This document shows positions 35,609 to 44,717 of a DNA stretch of 59,918 bases, one piece after another (position 1 is the first letter of the stretch; each line of letters starts with the position of its first letter). The stretch spans positions 1 to 59,918 of the forward strand of contig JAUNSK010000025.1 of the NCBI GenBank assembly GCA_030539275.1, in the 5' to 3' direction. The notes under the pieces were generated by a model. That model ran no database searches and was not told the origin of the DNA. It saw only the letters and a program-made list of their open reading frames with translations. This DNA comes from Oscillospiraceae bacterium. Its GTDB lineage: Bacteria; Bacillota; Clostridia; Oscillospirales; Ruminococcaceae. Made by a program: the position numbers and the translations under genes.

Positions 35609-36862
35609 TTATTCATAAAGAGGATACTTTTTACAGATCTCTGTAACACCAGCTCTGATAGCATCAGCATTTGCTTCAAAATCAGTTGCTGTAAGATAAA
35701 TGAATTCTGCAATTTTGACCATATCTTCTTCCTTAAGGCCTCTGCTTGTTACAGCAGGTGTACCTATACGTATACCGCTTGTTACAAACGGGCTCTGAGG
35801 ATCATTTGGTACAGCATTTTTATTTACAGTTATATAAACCTCATCAAGTCTGTGTTCCAGTTCTTTTCCCGTAATATTGAATGACTGCAGATCAACAAGC
35901 ATAAGATGGTTGTCAGTACCGCCTGATACAAGATTGAATCCTTTTTCCATAAGTGAAGAAGCAAGAACCTGTGCATTCTTTACGATCTGCTGCTGATAAG
36001 TCCTGAAGCTGTCAGAAAGTGCCTCACCGAAGCAGACAGCCTTTGCGGCAATTATATGCATAAGCGGGCCGCCCTGAGTACCAGGGAATATTGCCTTGTT
36101 GATCTTCTTTGCAAGATCTTCATTGTTTGTCAGAATAAGACCGCCTCTTGGTCCTCTGAGTGTCTTATGTGTTGTTGTAGTAACAATATCAGCATATGGA
36201 ACAGGAGATTCATGAACACCGGCAGCTACCAGTCCGGCAATATGAGCCATATCAACCATCAGGTATGCACCGTTTGCCTTTGCAATCTCGGAAATTCTCT
36301 TGAAATCAATAGCTCTCGGATATGCACTTGCACCTGCAACTATGAGCTTCGGTTTGTTTTCCTGTGCAAGTTTCTCAAGAACATCATAATCTATTTTTCC
36401 GTCATCACCGAGGCCATATGAAACAAAGTTGAAGTATTTGCCTGAAAGGTTTACAGGGGATCCGTGTGTCAGATGACCGCCATGTGCAAGACTCATTCCA
36501 AGTACAGTATCACCTGGTTCAAGAAGAGCAAAATAAACAGCTGTGTTTGCCTGAGCTCCGGAATGAGGCTGAACATTTGCATAGTTTGCACCAAAAAGCT
36601 TTTTAGCTCTCTCTATTGCAATTGTTTCAACTACGTCTACACATTCACATCCGCCGTAGTAACGTTTTCCCGGATAACCTTCCGCATACTTGTTTGTAAG
36701 TACTGAGCCCATAGCTGCCATAACAGCCGGAGAAACTATGTTTTCACTTGCTATCAGTTCAAGATTACGTCTCTGTCTTGCAAGTTCCTTCTGCATTGCT
36801 TCAGATATTTCAGGGTCTGTCTGAGCAATAAATCCGATTGAATCCATTAGATTTTCGTACAT
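35609..36862 (-). CDS. Serine hydroxymethyltransferase
   Basis: The 417-residue PLP enzyme interconverts serine and glycine and feeds methylene-tetrahydrofolate to one-carbon metabolism. The start is placed at ATG 36862, 9 nt after AAGGAG; an in-frame TTG at 36883 lies before that site. Conserved blocks are [26 protein letters not shown], the PLP lysine in [14 protein letters not shown] and a C-terminal [13 protein letters not shown]. All are intact and the length is normal. It is monocistronic with its own promoter and divergent from the sortase operon. Confidence 0.98.
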   Translation of the reverse strand: MYENLMDSIGFIAQTDPEISEAMQKELARQRRNLELIASENIVSPAVMAAMGSVLTNKYAEGYPGKRYYGGCECVDVVETIAIERAKKLFGANYANVQPHSGAQANTAVYFALLEPGDTVLGMSLAHGGHLTHGSPVNLSGKYFNFVSYGLGDDGKIDYDVLEKLAQENKPKLIVAGASAYPRAIDFKRISEIAKANGAYLMVDMAHIAGLVAAGVHESPVPYADIVTTTTHKTLRGPRGGLILTNNEDLAKKINKAIFPGTQGGPLMHIIAAKAVCFGEALSDSFRTYQQQIVKNAQVLASSLMEKGFNLVSGGTDNHLMLVDLQSFNITGKELEHRLDEVYITVNKNAVPNDPQSPFVTSGIRIGTPAVTSRGLKEEDMVKIAEFIYLTATDFEANADAIRAGVTEICKKYPLYE

Positions 36863-36912
36863 TGTATAAAACTCCTTATTCAATAAAAATTCTATTGGTA
36901 ATAGATATATTA

Positions 36913-36941
36913 ATTATATACTATTATTCTTGTAATTACAA
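36913..36941 (-). promoter_or_regulatory. Promoter of glyA
   Basis: On the minus strand TTGTAA (36936-36941) and TATAAT (36913-36918) are 17 bp apart. The 314-bp region between glyA and the sortase operon otherwise holds only A/T-rich sequence; no riboswitch-like fold was recognised. Confidence 0.65.
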
Positions 36942-37076
36942 TAATGAAATTATTATTTTTCTTTTAAATGTATCACTCTCTCAGAAATGTCTTATAATAC
37001 TTGTTCGTATTGTCAACAAAGATACAATAGTGATCCTATCTTCGCAATTAATAATATAAAAATTGTAATTTAGTAG

Positions 37077-37105
37077 TTGAAAAAAATCTAAACCTATGGT
37101 ATAAT
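37077..37105 (+). promoter_or_regulatory. Promoter of the sortase operon
   Basis: TTGAAA (37077-37082) and TATAAT (37100-37105) have a 17-bp spacer. The transcript has a leader of about 85 nt. Confidence 0.75.
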
Positions 37106-37198
37106 AAACATGTTTATGGATTGCTTGAAAATAATAAATATTTACAATATAATTACACAGCTTTTTATATACCGTGCTGTGAGAAATGAGGTTATATC

Positions 37199-37999
37199 AT
37201 GAAAAAAGTACTACATAAAGTATTATCTTATATGACTTTTTCAGCTGTAGCATTTGCTGCATTCAGTCCCTTAAAGGTCAGCGCTGCTACTAAGGATGAT
37301 GTTATTTCTGCTACAATGGGAACAAATCTTCCTAAGGAAACTATTCAGCAGGGCATTAATTATCTCAATACAAAAGAATTTACATCTGAACAATATGACC
37401 AGATGTTGGCAGAAATTCAAAAATACACTCAGGATCAGGATAAAAATATACAGGACGAACTAGAGAATAAGAATCCACCTGCTGAAGACAGCAGCAGTTC
37501 TGCCGGGCAGGACAGTACAGCAGAACAGGGTGGTACAACAGACAGTTCATCCGCCGGTTCCGGGGACAGCAGCCAGTCATCAGACAGCATTGTAAGCGAA
37601 AAGGTCGATGACTTTATGAATATGACCCAGGCTGAAAAGGAAGAATACATAAACAACCTGACTCCACAGCAGAAAAATGAAATAATCAAGAATATGGACA
37701 AGGATAAACAGATGGAGATAGTAAACGGTATTATATCTGTCGGTGAGCAATTCGGAATGCACATTACTGTTGATGACTTCCAGGATAATACACTTACATA
37801 CTCTGTCAGAGATTCTGAAGGAAAAGTTGTCGATATATCTTCAGTCGGTGTCATTGTTGATGATACAGGCCTTGACTATTCAAAACTTATCTTAGGTTCT
37901 GCGGCGGTTATCCTTCTTTCATGCGGTGCTGTAGCTGCATTTGCCTATGTGATGGGTCACAGAAAAGAAAACTTCGGAGGCTCTGAAAATGATCAGTAA
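37199..37999 (+). CDS. Secreted, membrane-anchored protein of the sortase operon
   Basis: The 266-residue protein has a signal peptide (KKVLHKVLSYMTFSAVAFAAFSP, likely cut near VSA-A30), an acidic exported region with a Ser/Asp/Gln/Gly-rich linker (residues about 92-130), a helical segment (TQAEKEEYINNLTPQQKNEIIKNM) and a C-terminal membrane segment with a short basic then polar tail. Just before that segment is DDTGLDYSK, which recalls the TG of a sorting signal but is not LPXTG. The gene overlaps the sortase gene by 11 bp, so it is a good candidate for its dedicated substrate or partner. No named family is recognised. Confidence 0.75.
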   Translation: MKKVLHKVLSYMTFSAVAFAAFSPLKVSAATKDDVISATMGTNLPKETIQQGINYLNTKEFTSEQYDQMLAEIQKYTQDQDKNIQDELENKNPPAEDSSSSAGQDSTAEQGGTTDSSSAGSGDSSQSSDSIVSEKVDDFMNMTQAEKEEYINNLTPQQKNEIIKNMDKDKQMEIVNGIISVGEQFGMHITVDDFQDNTLTYSVRDSEGKVVDISSVGVIVDDTGLDYSKLILGSAAVILLSCGAVAAFAYVMGHRKENFGGSENDQ

Positions 38000-38672
38000 A
38001 AAACGCACGCATCATCACAGAGCCACTCCAAAATTTGTCCTGATACTTACACCGGTTTTTATACTTCTTATATGCTGCGCACTTATTATCCTGCTGAACA
38101 TACCGGTATATAACAAGACTCAGACATACATAAATGTAATATTCAGCGATAAGCTTAAATCAAATACAACAGCATCTCAATCAATATCAGTTGATAAAAA
38201 CATAAAAACATACGAAGATACGCAGGCAGACGTAGCGCAGAATGGTGAGATTATCCGTCCTAAATTCGGAGATCAGTATGGAATGATATCATGTGATGCA
38301 ATAAACCTTTATGTTCCGCTGTACTGGGGTTCAAGCGATACGCTTCTGAAAAACGGTGCCTGTCAGTCAACAGCTTCTTTCGTGCTGGGGGAAAAAGGCA
38401 ATGTAGTTATCTCTGCTCATGTCAATACCTTCTTTGCGGATCTGAACAAACTTAAAGAAAATGATATGATCACAATAAACACATCATACGGAAAATTCAC
38501 CTATAAAGTAACAGAACAGGTTACATTTGAAAAAACCAATAAAAAATATGTTACCCCGTCTGAAGAGGACAAACTTACTTTGTACACATGTGTGCCGCAT
38601 ATCCTCGGACCGTCTGATGAACGTCTCGCAGTAATATGCGAACCTGTTGAAAAACTGTTCTCAAATCAATAA
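37989..38672 (+). CDS. Sortase-family transpeptidase
   Basis: The 227-residue protein has one N-terminal membrane segment (FVLILTPVFILLICCALIILL) and an exported sortase fold. The three active-site residues are visible: His in NVVISAHVNTFF, Cys in LTLYTCVPH and Arg in SDERLAVICEP. The TLYTC motif and modest size suggest class C/D-like enzymes without a lid, but class cannot be fixed by eye. It would cut a TG-type sorting signal and join the protein to the wall. It lies between a signal-peptide protein and a polytopic membrane protein in one operon. The N-terminus KKRTHHHR is histidine-rich, like the tail of the next protein. Confidence 0.88.
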   Translation: MISKKRTHHHRATPKFVLILTPVFILLICCALIILLNIPVYNKTQTYINVIFSDKLKSNTTASQSISVDKNIKTYEDTQADVAQNGEIIRPKFGDQYGMISCDAINLYVPLYWGSSDTLLKNGACQSTASFVLGEKGNVVISAHVNTFFADLNKLKENDMITINTSYGKFTYKVTEQVTFEKTNKKYVTPSEEDKLTLYTCVPHILGPSDERLAVICEPVEKLFSNQ

Positions 38673-38701
38673 AACAGCTGTAATATAAAGGAGATGCACA
38701 A

Positions 38702-39655
38702 ATGCACAAACTCAGGAACTATGTTTTATGTGTTTTTATAAGTATAGCACTTTTCTTTTCGCTTCTTGCAACTCAGGCTGTTTTCTTTGTAAAGATCTCA
38801 GTTATGAATTCAAAATCATACTGCAGTATAGTTGAGGAAGGAAGTATCACATTCAATGTTTATAAGCAGCTTGAATCATATTATGATATGACATCAAATA
38901 CCACCGGTATCTCTTCGGAGGTGTTTATGAACAATCTTACTCCCAGCTGCCTTAAAACTATTATCCTCAGCTGCATTCAGAACGGATTTGAATATATTAA
39001 CGGAACTACTGATAAACTCGAATATTCAAGCTTTGAACTCAACGGACTCAACAAAGATTTAGAGCAGGTATTCAGTGAATATGCTGATGATAACTCGATT
39101 GAAAAAGATGCCGAATACAACACCAGGGTCAATGACTTTATTTCTCAGAATGAAGCTGCAGTTTTTGAAACTGCAGATGTATATCAGTTTACGACACTCG
39201 ATAAAATGGGATACCTGAAAACCATGAGAACACTTAACAGGTATTTTAACGCTGGAATGTTTTTATCTGTTCTTCTGACAGCTGTCCTTATTGTCTGTCT
39301 TTTCCTTGCAAACAAAAAGAACAAGAGAAACTGTACATACTGGATCGGAATATCCCTTTCACTGTCATCGCTTATATGTCTTGCAGGAGCATCATATCTT
39401 AACTTTTCAGGTTACTTTAACAGATTTGCCGTTAAATCTCCTCATATCTACACTGCGATCACAAGTATACTTCACAAGTTTTCTCAGCAGCTTATTATAG
39501 TTAATGTTATTTTACTTGCTGCAGGTGTCGGTATGATAGTATACTTTATTTTCAGAGGCAAGGACAAGCGTTATGAAGGAATGGATAATATTCATCATCA
39601 TCGCCATCATCACCATCATCATAGTACTGAATCCAGTCAGTCACAGCAGAACTGA
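38702..39655 (+). CDS. Polytopic membrane protein (DUF1461-like) with histidine-rich tail
   Basis: The 317-residue protein has one hydrophobic segment near the N-terminus, an exported region of about 140 residues, and three more segments (about 182-202, 211-231, 255-280). This layout is that of TIGR01906/DUF1461 membrane proteins. The tail after residue 290 is cytosolic and contains a run of nine histidines broken by one arginine, ending in Ser/Gln. Such a tail can bind nickel, zinc or copper. It follows the sortase by 29 nt with a good AAGGAG site, so the three genes act together, perhaps in assembling one surface structure. The biochemical role is unknown. Confidence 0.75.
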   Translation: MHKLRNYVLCVFISIALFFSLLATQAVFFVKISVMNSKSYCSIVEEGSITFNVYKQLESYYDMTSNTTGISSEVFMNNLTPSCLKTIILSCIQNGFEYINGTTDKLEYSSFELNGLNKDLEQVFSEYADDNSIEKDAEYNTRVNDFISQNEAAVFETADVYQFTTLDKMGYLKTMRTLNRYFNAGMFLSVLLTAVLIVCLFLANKKNKRNCTYWIGISLSLSSLICLAGASYLNFSGYFNRFAVKSPHIYTAITSILHKFSQQLIIVNVILLAAGVGMIVYFIFRGKDKRYEGMDNIHHHRHHHHHHSTESSQSQQN

Positions 39656-39674
39656 CATTAAGTACAAAAACCAC

Positions 39675-39715
39675 ATCAGACGGCTGCATATATTATGTTC
39701 CGTCTGATTTTTTTT
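39675..39715 (+). terminator. Terminator of the sortase operon
   Basis: ATCAGACGG (39675-39683) pairs with CCGTCTGAT (39700-39708), followed by seven Ts. It sits just before recQ and overlaps an unlikely longer N-terminal extension of that gene. Confidence 0.85.
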
Positions 39716-39745
39716 AAGTATAAAATAAGGATATCGGAGATAAAA

Positions 39746-41590
39746 ATGGACAAGTACTCAATATTAAAAAAATATTTTGGTCACAGTGAATTTCGAAGCG
39801 GACAGTCAGAAATAATTGACAACATTATGTCCGGACGTGATGTACTGGGCATAATGCCGACTGGTGCAGGTAAATCCATATGCTATCAGATACCGGCTCT
39901 TATGCTTGAAGGGCTCACCCTTGTAGTATCACCGCTTATATCACTTATGAAAGACCAGGTGGCAGCTCTGAGCGATTCAGGAATAAACGCTGCATTTCTC
40001 AACAGTACACTTTCATCAGTCCAATACCGGGAAGTAATTGAAAATGCATGCGACGGAAGATATAAGATCCTGTATATCGCTCCGGAACGTCTGGGAACCG
40101 ATGCTGCAAAAGAAATAAGCAGGCACGTTAAAATTTCTATGATAACTGTAGACGAGGCCCACTGCGTATCTCAGTGGGGACAGGACTTCAGACCGAGCTA
40201 TCTTAAAATAGTTGAGTACATAGAAACACTGCCTTACAGACCAATTATAAGCGCATTTACCGCTACAGCCACGGCAGAGGTAAGAGATGACATTATTCTG
40301 ATCCTCAATCAGACAGATCCCTTTGTAATGACAACAAGCTTTGACAGAAAAAATCTCCACTTCAGTGTTATGCGTGCAAATGATAAAATGAAGCAGCTGC
40401 TCAGTATTATAAGAAGCAAACCGGACGAATGCGGTATCGTCTACTGCTCAACACGTAAAAACGTTGAGAGTGTCTGTGAGTTTCTCAATGATAACTCCTG
40501 CAAAGCAGTCAGATACCATGCGGGTCTGAGTGATGATGAACGAAGTATAAACCAGGACGATTTTCTCTATGACAGAACCCCTGTCATGGTAGCCACCAAT
40601 GCTTTTGGCATGGGTATAGACAAGTCAAATGTCACATTTGTTATCCATTATAATATGCCTAAAAATCTTGAGAGCTACTATCAGGAAGCCGGCCGTGCCG
40701 GTCGTGACGGCAGCCCGTCTGAATGCATTATCCTTTACAGCCCTCAGGATGTAAGGACAAATCAGTTTCTTATCGACAACTCTGACGAGGTCAATTCTGA
40801 ACTGACGCCTCAGATGCGTCAGTCAGTCAGGGAAAAGGATCATGAACGCCTGAAGCTGATGACATTTTACTGTACTACAAATGACTGTCTGAGGGGATAT
40901 ATACTTAAATATTTCGGTGAACAGGCACCTGCTTACTGCTCAAACTGTTCAAACTGCAATACAAACTTTGAAACGGCAGATATAACAAAACAGGCAATGA
41001 TCATTATCTCCTGTGTTTACAGAATTGCACAGAGAAGACGTTCATTCGGAAGAAATATGATCATCGATATTCTTCACGGCAGCAAAAATGAAAAAATAAG
41101 AAGGATGGAGCTCGACACCCTTTCGACCTATGGTTTAATGGCTGATATACCGGTGCACAGGATAAGGACATTTATTGATTATCTTATTGAAAAACAGTAC
41201 CTGTCACTGTCTGATGATGAATACAGCATAGTAAAGCTTACACCAAGCTGTGCACAAATCCTTAAAGGGCACATTAAAATAACCATGAAGCTTCCTAAAC
41301 CAAAAGAGAAAAAGGCTGCAGAGAAAAGTACTAATAAAGATAAAAATGAAAATATATTTGATATAGACCATGATCTTTTCATGGAACTTAAAACGCTCAG
41401 AAACAAGCTTGCATCGCAGGCACATGTTCCGGCGTACATTATTTTTGCTGATGCGGCACTCAGGGATATGTGCAGAAAAATGCCTGTAAACAGGGATCAA
41501 TTTCTTCAGGTCTCAGGAGTCGGACAGGCAAAGGCAGAAAAATATTGCGAGAGTTTCACAGAAATTATTGCGCGACATAAAAATAAATGA
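39746..41590 (+). CDS. ATP-dependent DNA helicase RecQ
   Basis: The 614-residue 3'-5' helicase works in recombination and fork repair. The start is ATG 39746; earlier in-frame codons fall inside the terminator of the previous operon. Motifs: FRSGQSEIID (motif 0), Walker A MPTGAGKSICYQ, DEAH in TVDEAHCVSQWGQDFRPSY, the aromatic-rich loop, and motif VI QEAGRAGRDG. Then come the zinc cluster (CLRGYILKYF, YCSNCSNC), a winged helix (IDILHGSKNEKIRR), a charged linker rich in Lys/Glu, and a complete HRDC domain (VPAYIIFADAALRDM...GVGQAKAEKY). Domain order and length are those of canonical RecQ. Confidence 0.96.
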   Translation: MDKYSILKKYFGHSEFRSGQSEIIDNIMSGRDVLGIMPTGAGKSICYQIPALMLEGLTLVVSPLISLMKDQVAALSDSGINAAFLNSTLSSVQYREVIENACDGRYKILYIAPERLGTDAAKEISRHVKISMITVDEAHCVSQWGQDFRPSYLKIVEYIETLPYRPIISAFTATATAEVRDDIILILNQTDPFVMTTSFDRKNLHFSVMRANDKMKQLLSIIRSKPDECGIVYCSTRKNVESVCEFLNDNSCKAVRYHAGLSDDERSINQDDFLYDRTPVMVATNAFGMGIDKSNVTFVIHYNMPKNLESYYQEAGRAGRDGSPSECIILYSPQDVRTNQFLIDNSDEVNSELTPQMRQSVREKDHERLKLMTFYCTTNDCLRGYILKYFGEQAPAYCSNCSNCNTNFETADITKQAMIIISCVYRIAQRRRSFGRNMIIDILHGSKNEKIRRMELDTLSTYGLMADIPVHRIRTFIDYLIEKQYLSLSDDEYSIVKLTPSCAQILKGHIKITMKLPKPKEKKAAEKSTNKDKNENIFDIDHDLFMELKTLRNKLASQAHVPAYIIFADAALRDMCRKMPVNRDQFLQVSGVGQAKAEKYCESFTEIIARHKNK

Positions 41591-41653
41591 TATAATTACT
41601 AATGTATTGTATACAAATTTAACAATTAAAAATGTATGATATAAGAGGGAATA

Positions 41654-42835
41654 ATGAATAAAACTCAAAAGCACATTATTATGATTCCGGCAATGCTTGA
41701 TTTTCACTTTCCGCTTATCAGGCTTGCCTTCGAAGCACCCGAATATGAAATAGTCATACTTGAAAACAAAGAACAAATTAAAGAAACAGGACTCAGATAT
41801 ATACATAATGATCTTTGCTATCCTCTGGTTCTGATAGCAGGACAAATGATCAGTGCTCTTAAAAGCGGAAAATATGATCTCTCACGTGTATGGCTGCTTA
41901 TTCCTCAGGCAGGTGATGCCTGCAGAGGATCAAACTATATACACATGCTAAGGCGCGCTGTGGATAATGCCGGATTTCATGACATACCTGTCATGTCACT
42001 CAATGTAACAGGGCTTGAAAGCAAAAACAGATTTCATGTACGGCCTGTTATGATAAGAAAGGCTATTGCAGCTCTGTTTTACAGTGATCTGCTTTTTGCA
42101 CTTTACAATCAGCTGGTTCCTTATGAAGCAGATGCAGGAAGTGTCGATAAAAAAGTTCACGAATGGAGAAATGTGCTGACGCAACAGATCCGAAGCGGAC
42201 ATGGCTTATCTGCAAAATCTATAAAAAATACCATGAATATGATTGCAGAGGATTTCAGACACATTAAATTACTTGATATAAAGCTTAACAAAATCGGCAT
42301 AGCAGGTGAACTTTACGTAAAATACTGCAGTCTGGGCAACAATGACCTCTGCCCGCACCTGATCCGGAAAAAGTGTGAATACATTGTAAGCGGACTTTCG
42401 TGGTACGTGCTGTATTATATAGATACACATCTTGCTCATGAAAATCCTGTTGTCACAAAAGCTGCAGGGCTGTTCTCTGCTTATCTTGTTTCACTTCAGC
42501 GTTCTGTGGTGGATATACTGCGAAAGAACGGATTTGTATCGCTGGATGCTTTTGATGAATATAAACGAAATGCCGGCGGACTTATTAGTTTCACTTTTGA
42601 AACGGCTGATGGCTGGCTTATCGGTGCAGACATATGCAATTACAGCAGATGCGGATATAAGAAAATTATCGCTGCCCAGCCATTTGAATGTATGCCTAAT
42701 CATGTATGCGGAAAAGGGATCTACAGATCACTTCAGAAAAAGCTGGGTGATGTCAGCATATCAAGTATCGATTATGATACATCGCTGCCTCAGGTCAATA
42801 TTCATAACAGAATACAGATGCTGCTTGACAGCTAA
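41654..42835 (+). CDS. Acyl-CoA dehydratase activase-related protein
   Basis: The 393-residue cytosolic protein resembles the C-terminal (DUF2229/HgdC-related) part of large 2-hydroxyacyl-CoA dehydratase activase fusions. Matching features are the opening IMIPAMLDFHFPLI, the GLRYIHNDLCYP and IPQAGDACRGSNY segments, and PFECMPNHVCGKG near the end; Cys residues in these segments may bind an iron-sulfur cluster. In many Clostridia this protein is paired with an ASKHA ATPase half, but none is present here. It begins an operon with the Q/N-rich TerD gene (29-nt gap) and the AIM24-like gene. The substrate and physiological role are not established. Confidence 0.8.
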   Translation: MNKTQKHIIMIPAMLDFHFPLIRLAFEAPEYEIVILENKEQIKETGLRYIHNDLCYPLVLIAGQMISALKSGKYDLSRVWLLIPQAGDACRGSNYIHMLRRAVDNAGFHDIPVMSLNVTGLESKNRFHVRPVMIRKAIAALFYSDLLFALYNQLVPYEADAGSVDKKVHEWRNVLTQQIRSGHGLSAKSIKNTMNMIAEDFRHIKLLDIKLNKIGIAGELYVKYCSLGNNDLCPHLIRKKCEYIVSGLSWYVLYYIDTHLAHENPVVTKAAGLFSAYLVSLQRSVVDILRKNGFVSLDAFDEYKRNAGGLISFTFETADGWLIGADICNYSRCGYKKIIAAQPFECMPNHVCGKGIYRSLQKKLGDVSISSIDYDTSLPQVNIHNRIQMLLDS

Positions 42836-42864
42836 ATAAATATATTAAAGGAAATGAGAACAAT

Positions 42865-43806
42865 ATGTTTAACATACCAATGAAAACAAAACCGCCCGCA
42901 AGTCTGGACAAAATGACTCAGAACGAAGTAAAAATAACAATGCCTCAGGATCTCGGATTTGCAGCACACACAGCTGCTATGCAGCAGTCAGCTTCCTCAT
43001 CAGGCACAGCAGCTGCCGGTTCTTCACTCAGTCAGCAAAGCTATGGTAATCAGCAAAATCAGTATAACAATCAACAGACTCAGAACCGTACTCAGCAGCC
43101 ATACGGCAATCAGCAGGGCTACGGTGCCGGACAGAATCAGTATAACAATCAACAATCTCAGAACCGTACTCAGCAGCCGCAGAATACTTCACCTGCTGCT
43201 CCTGTCAGAAAAAGGCCGGCACTGCCGCCGCCTGCAAAGCTTCTGAGAAAAGGAGAAAAATTCAGTCTGACAAAAAATGCTCCCGGCACTTCATCATTAC
43301 GTGTAGGAATAGGATGGGATTTTTCAACCTCAACTGCCTATGACGTAGATATCGAAGCATTTATGCTCAATGAAAAGGAAGTAGTTCCGGACGACAGCTG
43401 GATTGTATTTTACGGACAGCTTCAGAGTCCTGACCGCAGTGTCACACACAGAGGCGACAGCAGCAGCAGCGGCAGCAATGAGCCGGACTGTGAACAGATA
43501 GATATCAATCTGACTTCTATAGATAAGAGAATAACAAAAATAGCTCTTGTTGTTACTATAAATGAAGCAAAGCTTCACGGATATAATTTCAGCGGTATTA
43601 AAAATGCTTACATACGTATTTCCGACCTTAACACAAAAAAAGAAATAGTCAGATACGAACTCACAGATTATTACAGAGAAGTTGTATCCATGGTAGTAGG
43701 TGAGCTTTACTTCAGAAACGGTGAATGGAGATTCAATCCTGTAGGTATGGGAACCGGCGATGACCTTGAAGGACTTTGCAACAGATACGGAATAGAAGTT
43801 ATTTAA
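42865..43806 (+). CDS. TerD-domain protein with long Q/N-rich low-complexity region
   Basis: The 313-residue protein has three parts. Residues 1-35 are a short conserved-looking start (LDKMTQNEVKITMPQDLGF). Residues about 40-125 are Gln/Asn/Tyr/Ser-rich with a Pro-rich end (KRPALPPPAKL). Residues about 126-313 are a TerD domain (LRKGEKFSLTKNAPG, GIGWDFSTS, DIEAFML, FYGQL, RNGEWRFNPVG). The low-complexity part contains two 44-bp DNA repeats 78 bp apart. Such Q/N/Y-rich tails can self-associate. The gene lies between the activase-related gene and the AIM24-like gene in one operon. TerD and AIM24-like proteins are known companions in Ter-type stress modules. Confidence 0.88.
   Translation: MFNIPMKTKPPASLDKMTQNEVKITMPQDLGFAAHTAAMQQSASSSGTAAAGSSLSQQSYGNQQNQYNNQQTQNRTQQPYGNQQGYGAGQNQYNNQQSQNRTQQPQNTSPAAPVRKRPALPPPAKLLRKGEKFSLTKNAPGTSSLRVGIGWDFSTSTAYDVDIEAFMLNEKEVVPDDSWIVFYGQLQSPDRSVTHRGDSSSSGSNEPDCEQIDINLTSIDKRITKIALVVTINEAKLHGYNFSGIKNAYIRISDLNTKKEIVRYELTDYYREVVSMVVGELYFRNGEWRFNPVGMGTGDDLEGLCNRYGIEVI
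43057..43178 (+). repeat. Two 44-bp direct repeats inside the Q/N-rich TerD gene
   Basis: Copies at 43057-43100 and 43135-43178 are nearly identical (both encode NQYNNQQ-x-QNRTQQP), spaced 78 bp start to start. They mark an internal duplication and a likely site of length variation. Confidence 0.85.
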
Positions 43807-43830
43807 AACAACTAGTGGAGGATAAAAAGA

Positions 43831-44541
43831 ATGATACATTTAAAAACTGTCAATGAACTTACATTAAGTGCCGAATGCGACGGAAGCGGCATATTGTTTA
43901 CAAAAACCGGTGCGATGATCGGATTTTACGGAGACTGCAAATTTGATAAGGTTGTACTCGGACCAACAGGATCACCTATGCAGGCACTGCTTGGTCAGCT
44001 GGGCAGACGTCTTACAGGCGAAAACATTCCTCTTATGAAGGTTATTTCAAACGGACCTACAGAGGGATATTTTGCATGTCAGGCAAAACATGTTACTGTA
44101 GTAGAGCTTCAGGTAGGTCAGGAGCTGATGGTTGAAAGTGAGGATCTTCTTGCATTTACAGACGCTGTAGATTACGGTCTGAAGGCGATCGGATGCGGTA
44201 TCATTTCACAGAAGGGCCTTTTTACAACAAAACTTACAGGCAAGGGAGCAGGTGCTCAGGCAGCATTTATGACAAACGGCAACCCGATCATAATGGATAC
44301 TCCATGCTGTGTTGACCCGGATGCAATGGTCGCATTTACCGGACCTGAACCTCAGTTCAAATCTGACGTTTCATGGAAAACATTCCTCGGTCAGAGCAGC
44401 GGTGAATCATATATGCTTGATTACCGTACACCTGGCTTCAAGGTAGTTATCCAGCCATATGAAAGACACAGCGGTATTGATGTCGGAATAGACAACCACG
44501 GTGCCGGAGCATATGTTCAGAGAAACACTCTTTTCAGATAA
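43831..44541 (+). CDS. AIM24-family protein (TIGR00266-like)
   Basis: The 236-residue protein belongs to the AIM24/TIGR00266 beta-sandwich family. Signs are GSGILFTKTGAMIGFYG, LLGQLGRRLTGENIPLMKV, a long run of short beta strands, and LFTTKLTGKGAGAQAAFMT near residue 130. There is no signal peptide or membrane segment. AIM24 proteins may bind lipids or protein complexes and accompany TerD proteins in stress modules; the activity is unproven. It is the last gene of the operon begun at 41654, 24 nt after the TerD gene, and is followed by a strong terminator. Confidence 0.85.
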   Translation: MIHLKTVNELTLSAECDGSGILFTKTGAMIGFYGDCKFDKVVLGPTGSPMQALLGQLGRRLTGENIPLMKVISNGPTEGYFACQAKHVTVVELQVGQELMVESEDLLAFTDAVDYGLKAIGCGIISQKGLFTTKLTGKGAGAQAAFMTNGNPIIMDTPCCVDPDAMVAFTGPEPQFKSDVSWKTFLGQSSGESYMLDYRTPGFKVVIQPYERHSGIDVGIDNHGAGAYVQRNTLFR

Positions 44542-44555
44542 ATATAAAACATGTA

Positions 44556-44610
44556 ATGGACATCTGATTTATATAATTTTTAAATCAGGTGTCCATATTT
44601 CTTGTTTTTT
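44556..44610 (+). terminator. Terminator after the TerD-AIM24 operon
   Basis: A 16-bp stem with one G-T pair joins ATGGACATCTGATTTA (44556-44571) with the arm ending at 44596, followed by a T-rich run. The tail also contains the -35 box of the recJ promoter. Confidence 0.85.
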
Positions 44611-44630
44611 ATCTTAAAAAATGATATAAT
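44602..44630 (+). promoter_or_regulatory. Promoter of the recJ-relA operon
   Basis: TTGTTT (44602-44607) and TATAAT (44625-44630) have a 17-bp spacer, inside the tail of the previous terminator. Confidence 0.65.
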
Positions 44631-44678
44631 TAAAAAATAAGTATTTATAAAAGAATAGAAATTAAGTTATAAGGAGAA

Positions 44679-44717
44679 ATGATGGTTCAACCGTATAACC
44701 ATCAGATTTGTCTATGA
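44679..44717 (+). CDS. 12-residue upstream frame coupled to recJ
   Basis: AAGGAG (44671-44676) sits just before ATG ATG of a frame encoding MMVQPYNHQICL. Its TGA overlaps the recJ ATG (ATGA at 44714-44717). The perfect 7-bp hairpin GATGGTT-N9-AACCATC (44681-44703) lies within this frame. It may be a translation-coupled leader controlling recJ, or the AAGGAG may serve recJ directly when the hairpin shortens the distance. Confidence 0.5.
   Translation: MMVQPYNHQICL

Noticed and set aside
39695-39745. Seventeen-residue N-terminal extension of RecQ
   Set aside because: It begins inside the terminator of the previous operon, while ATG 39746 opens at the conserved RecQ start.
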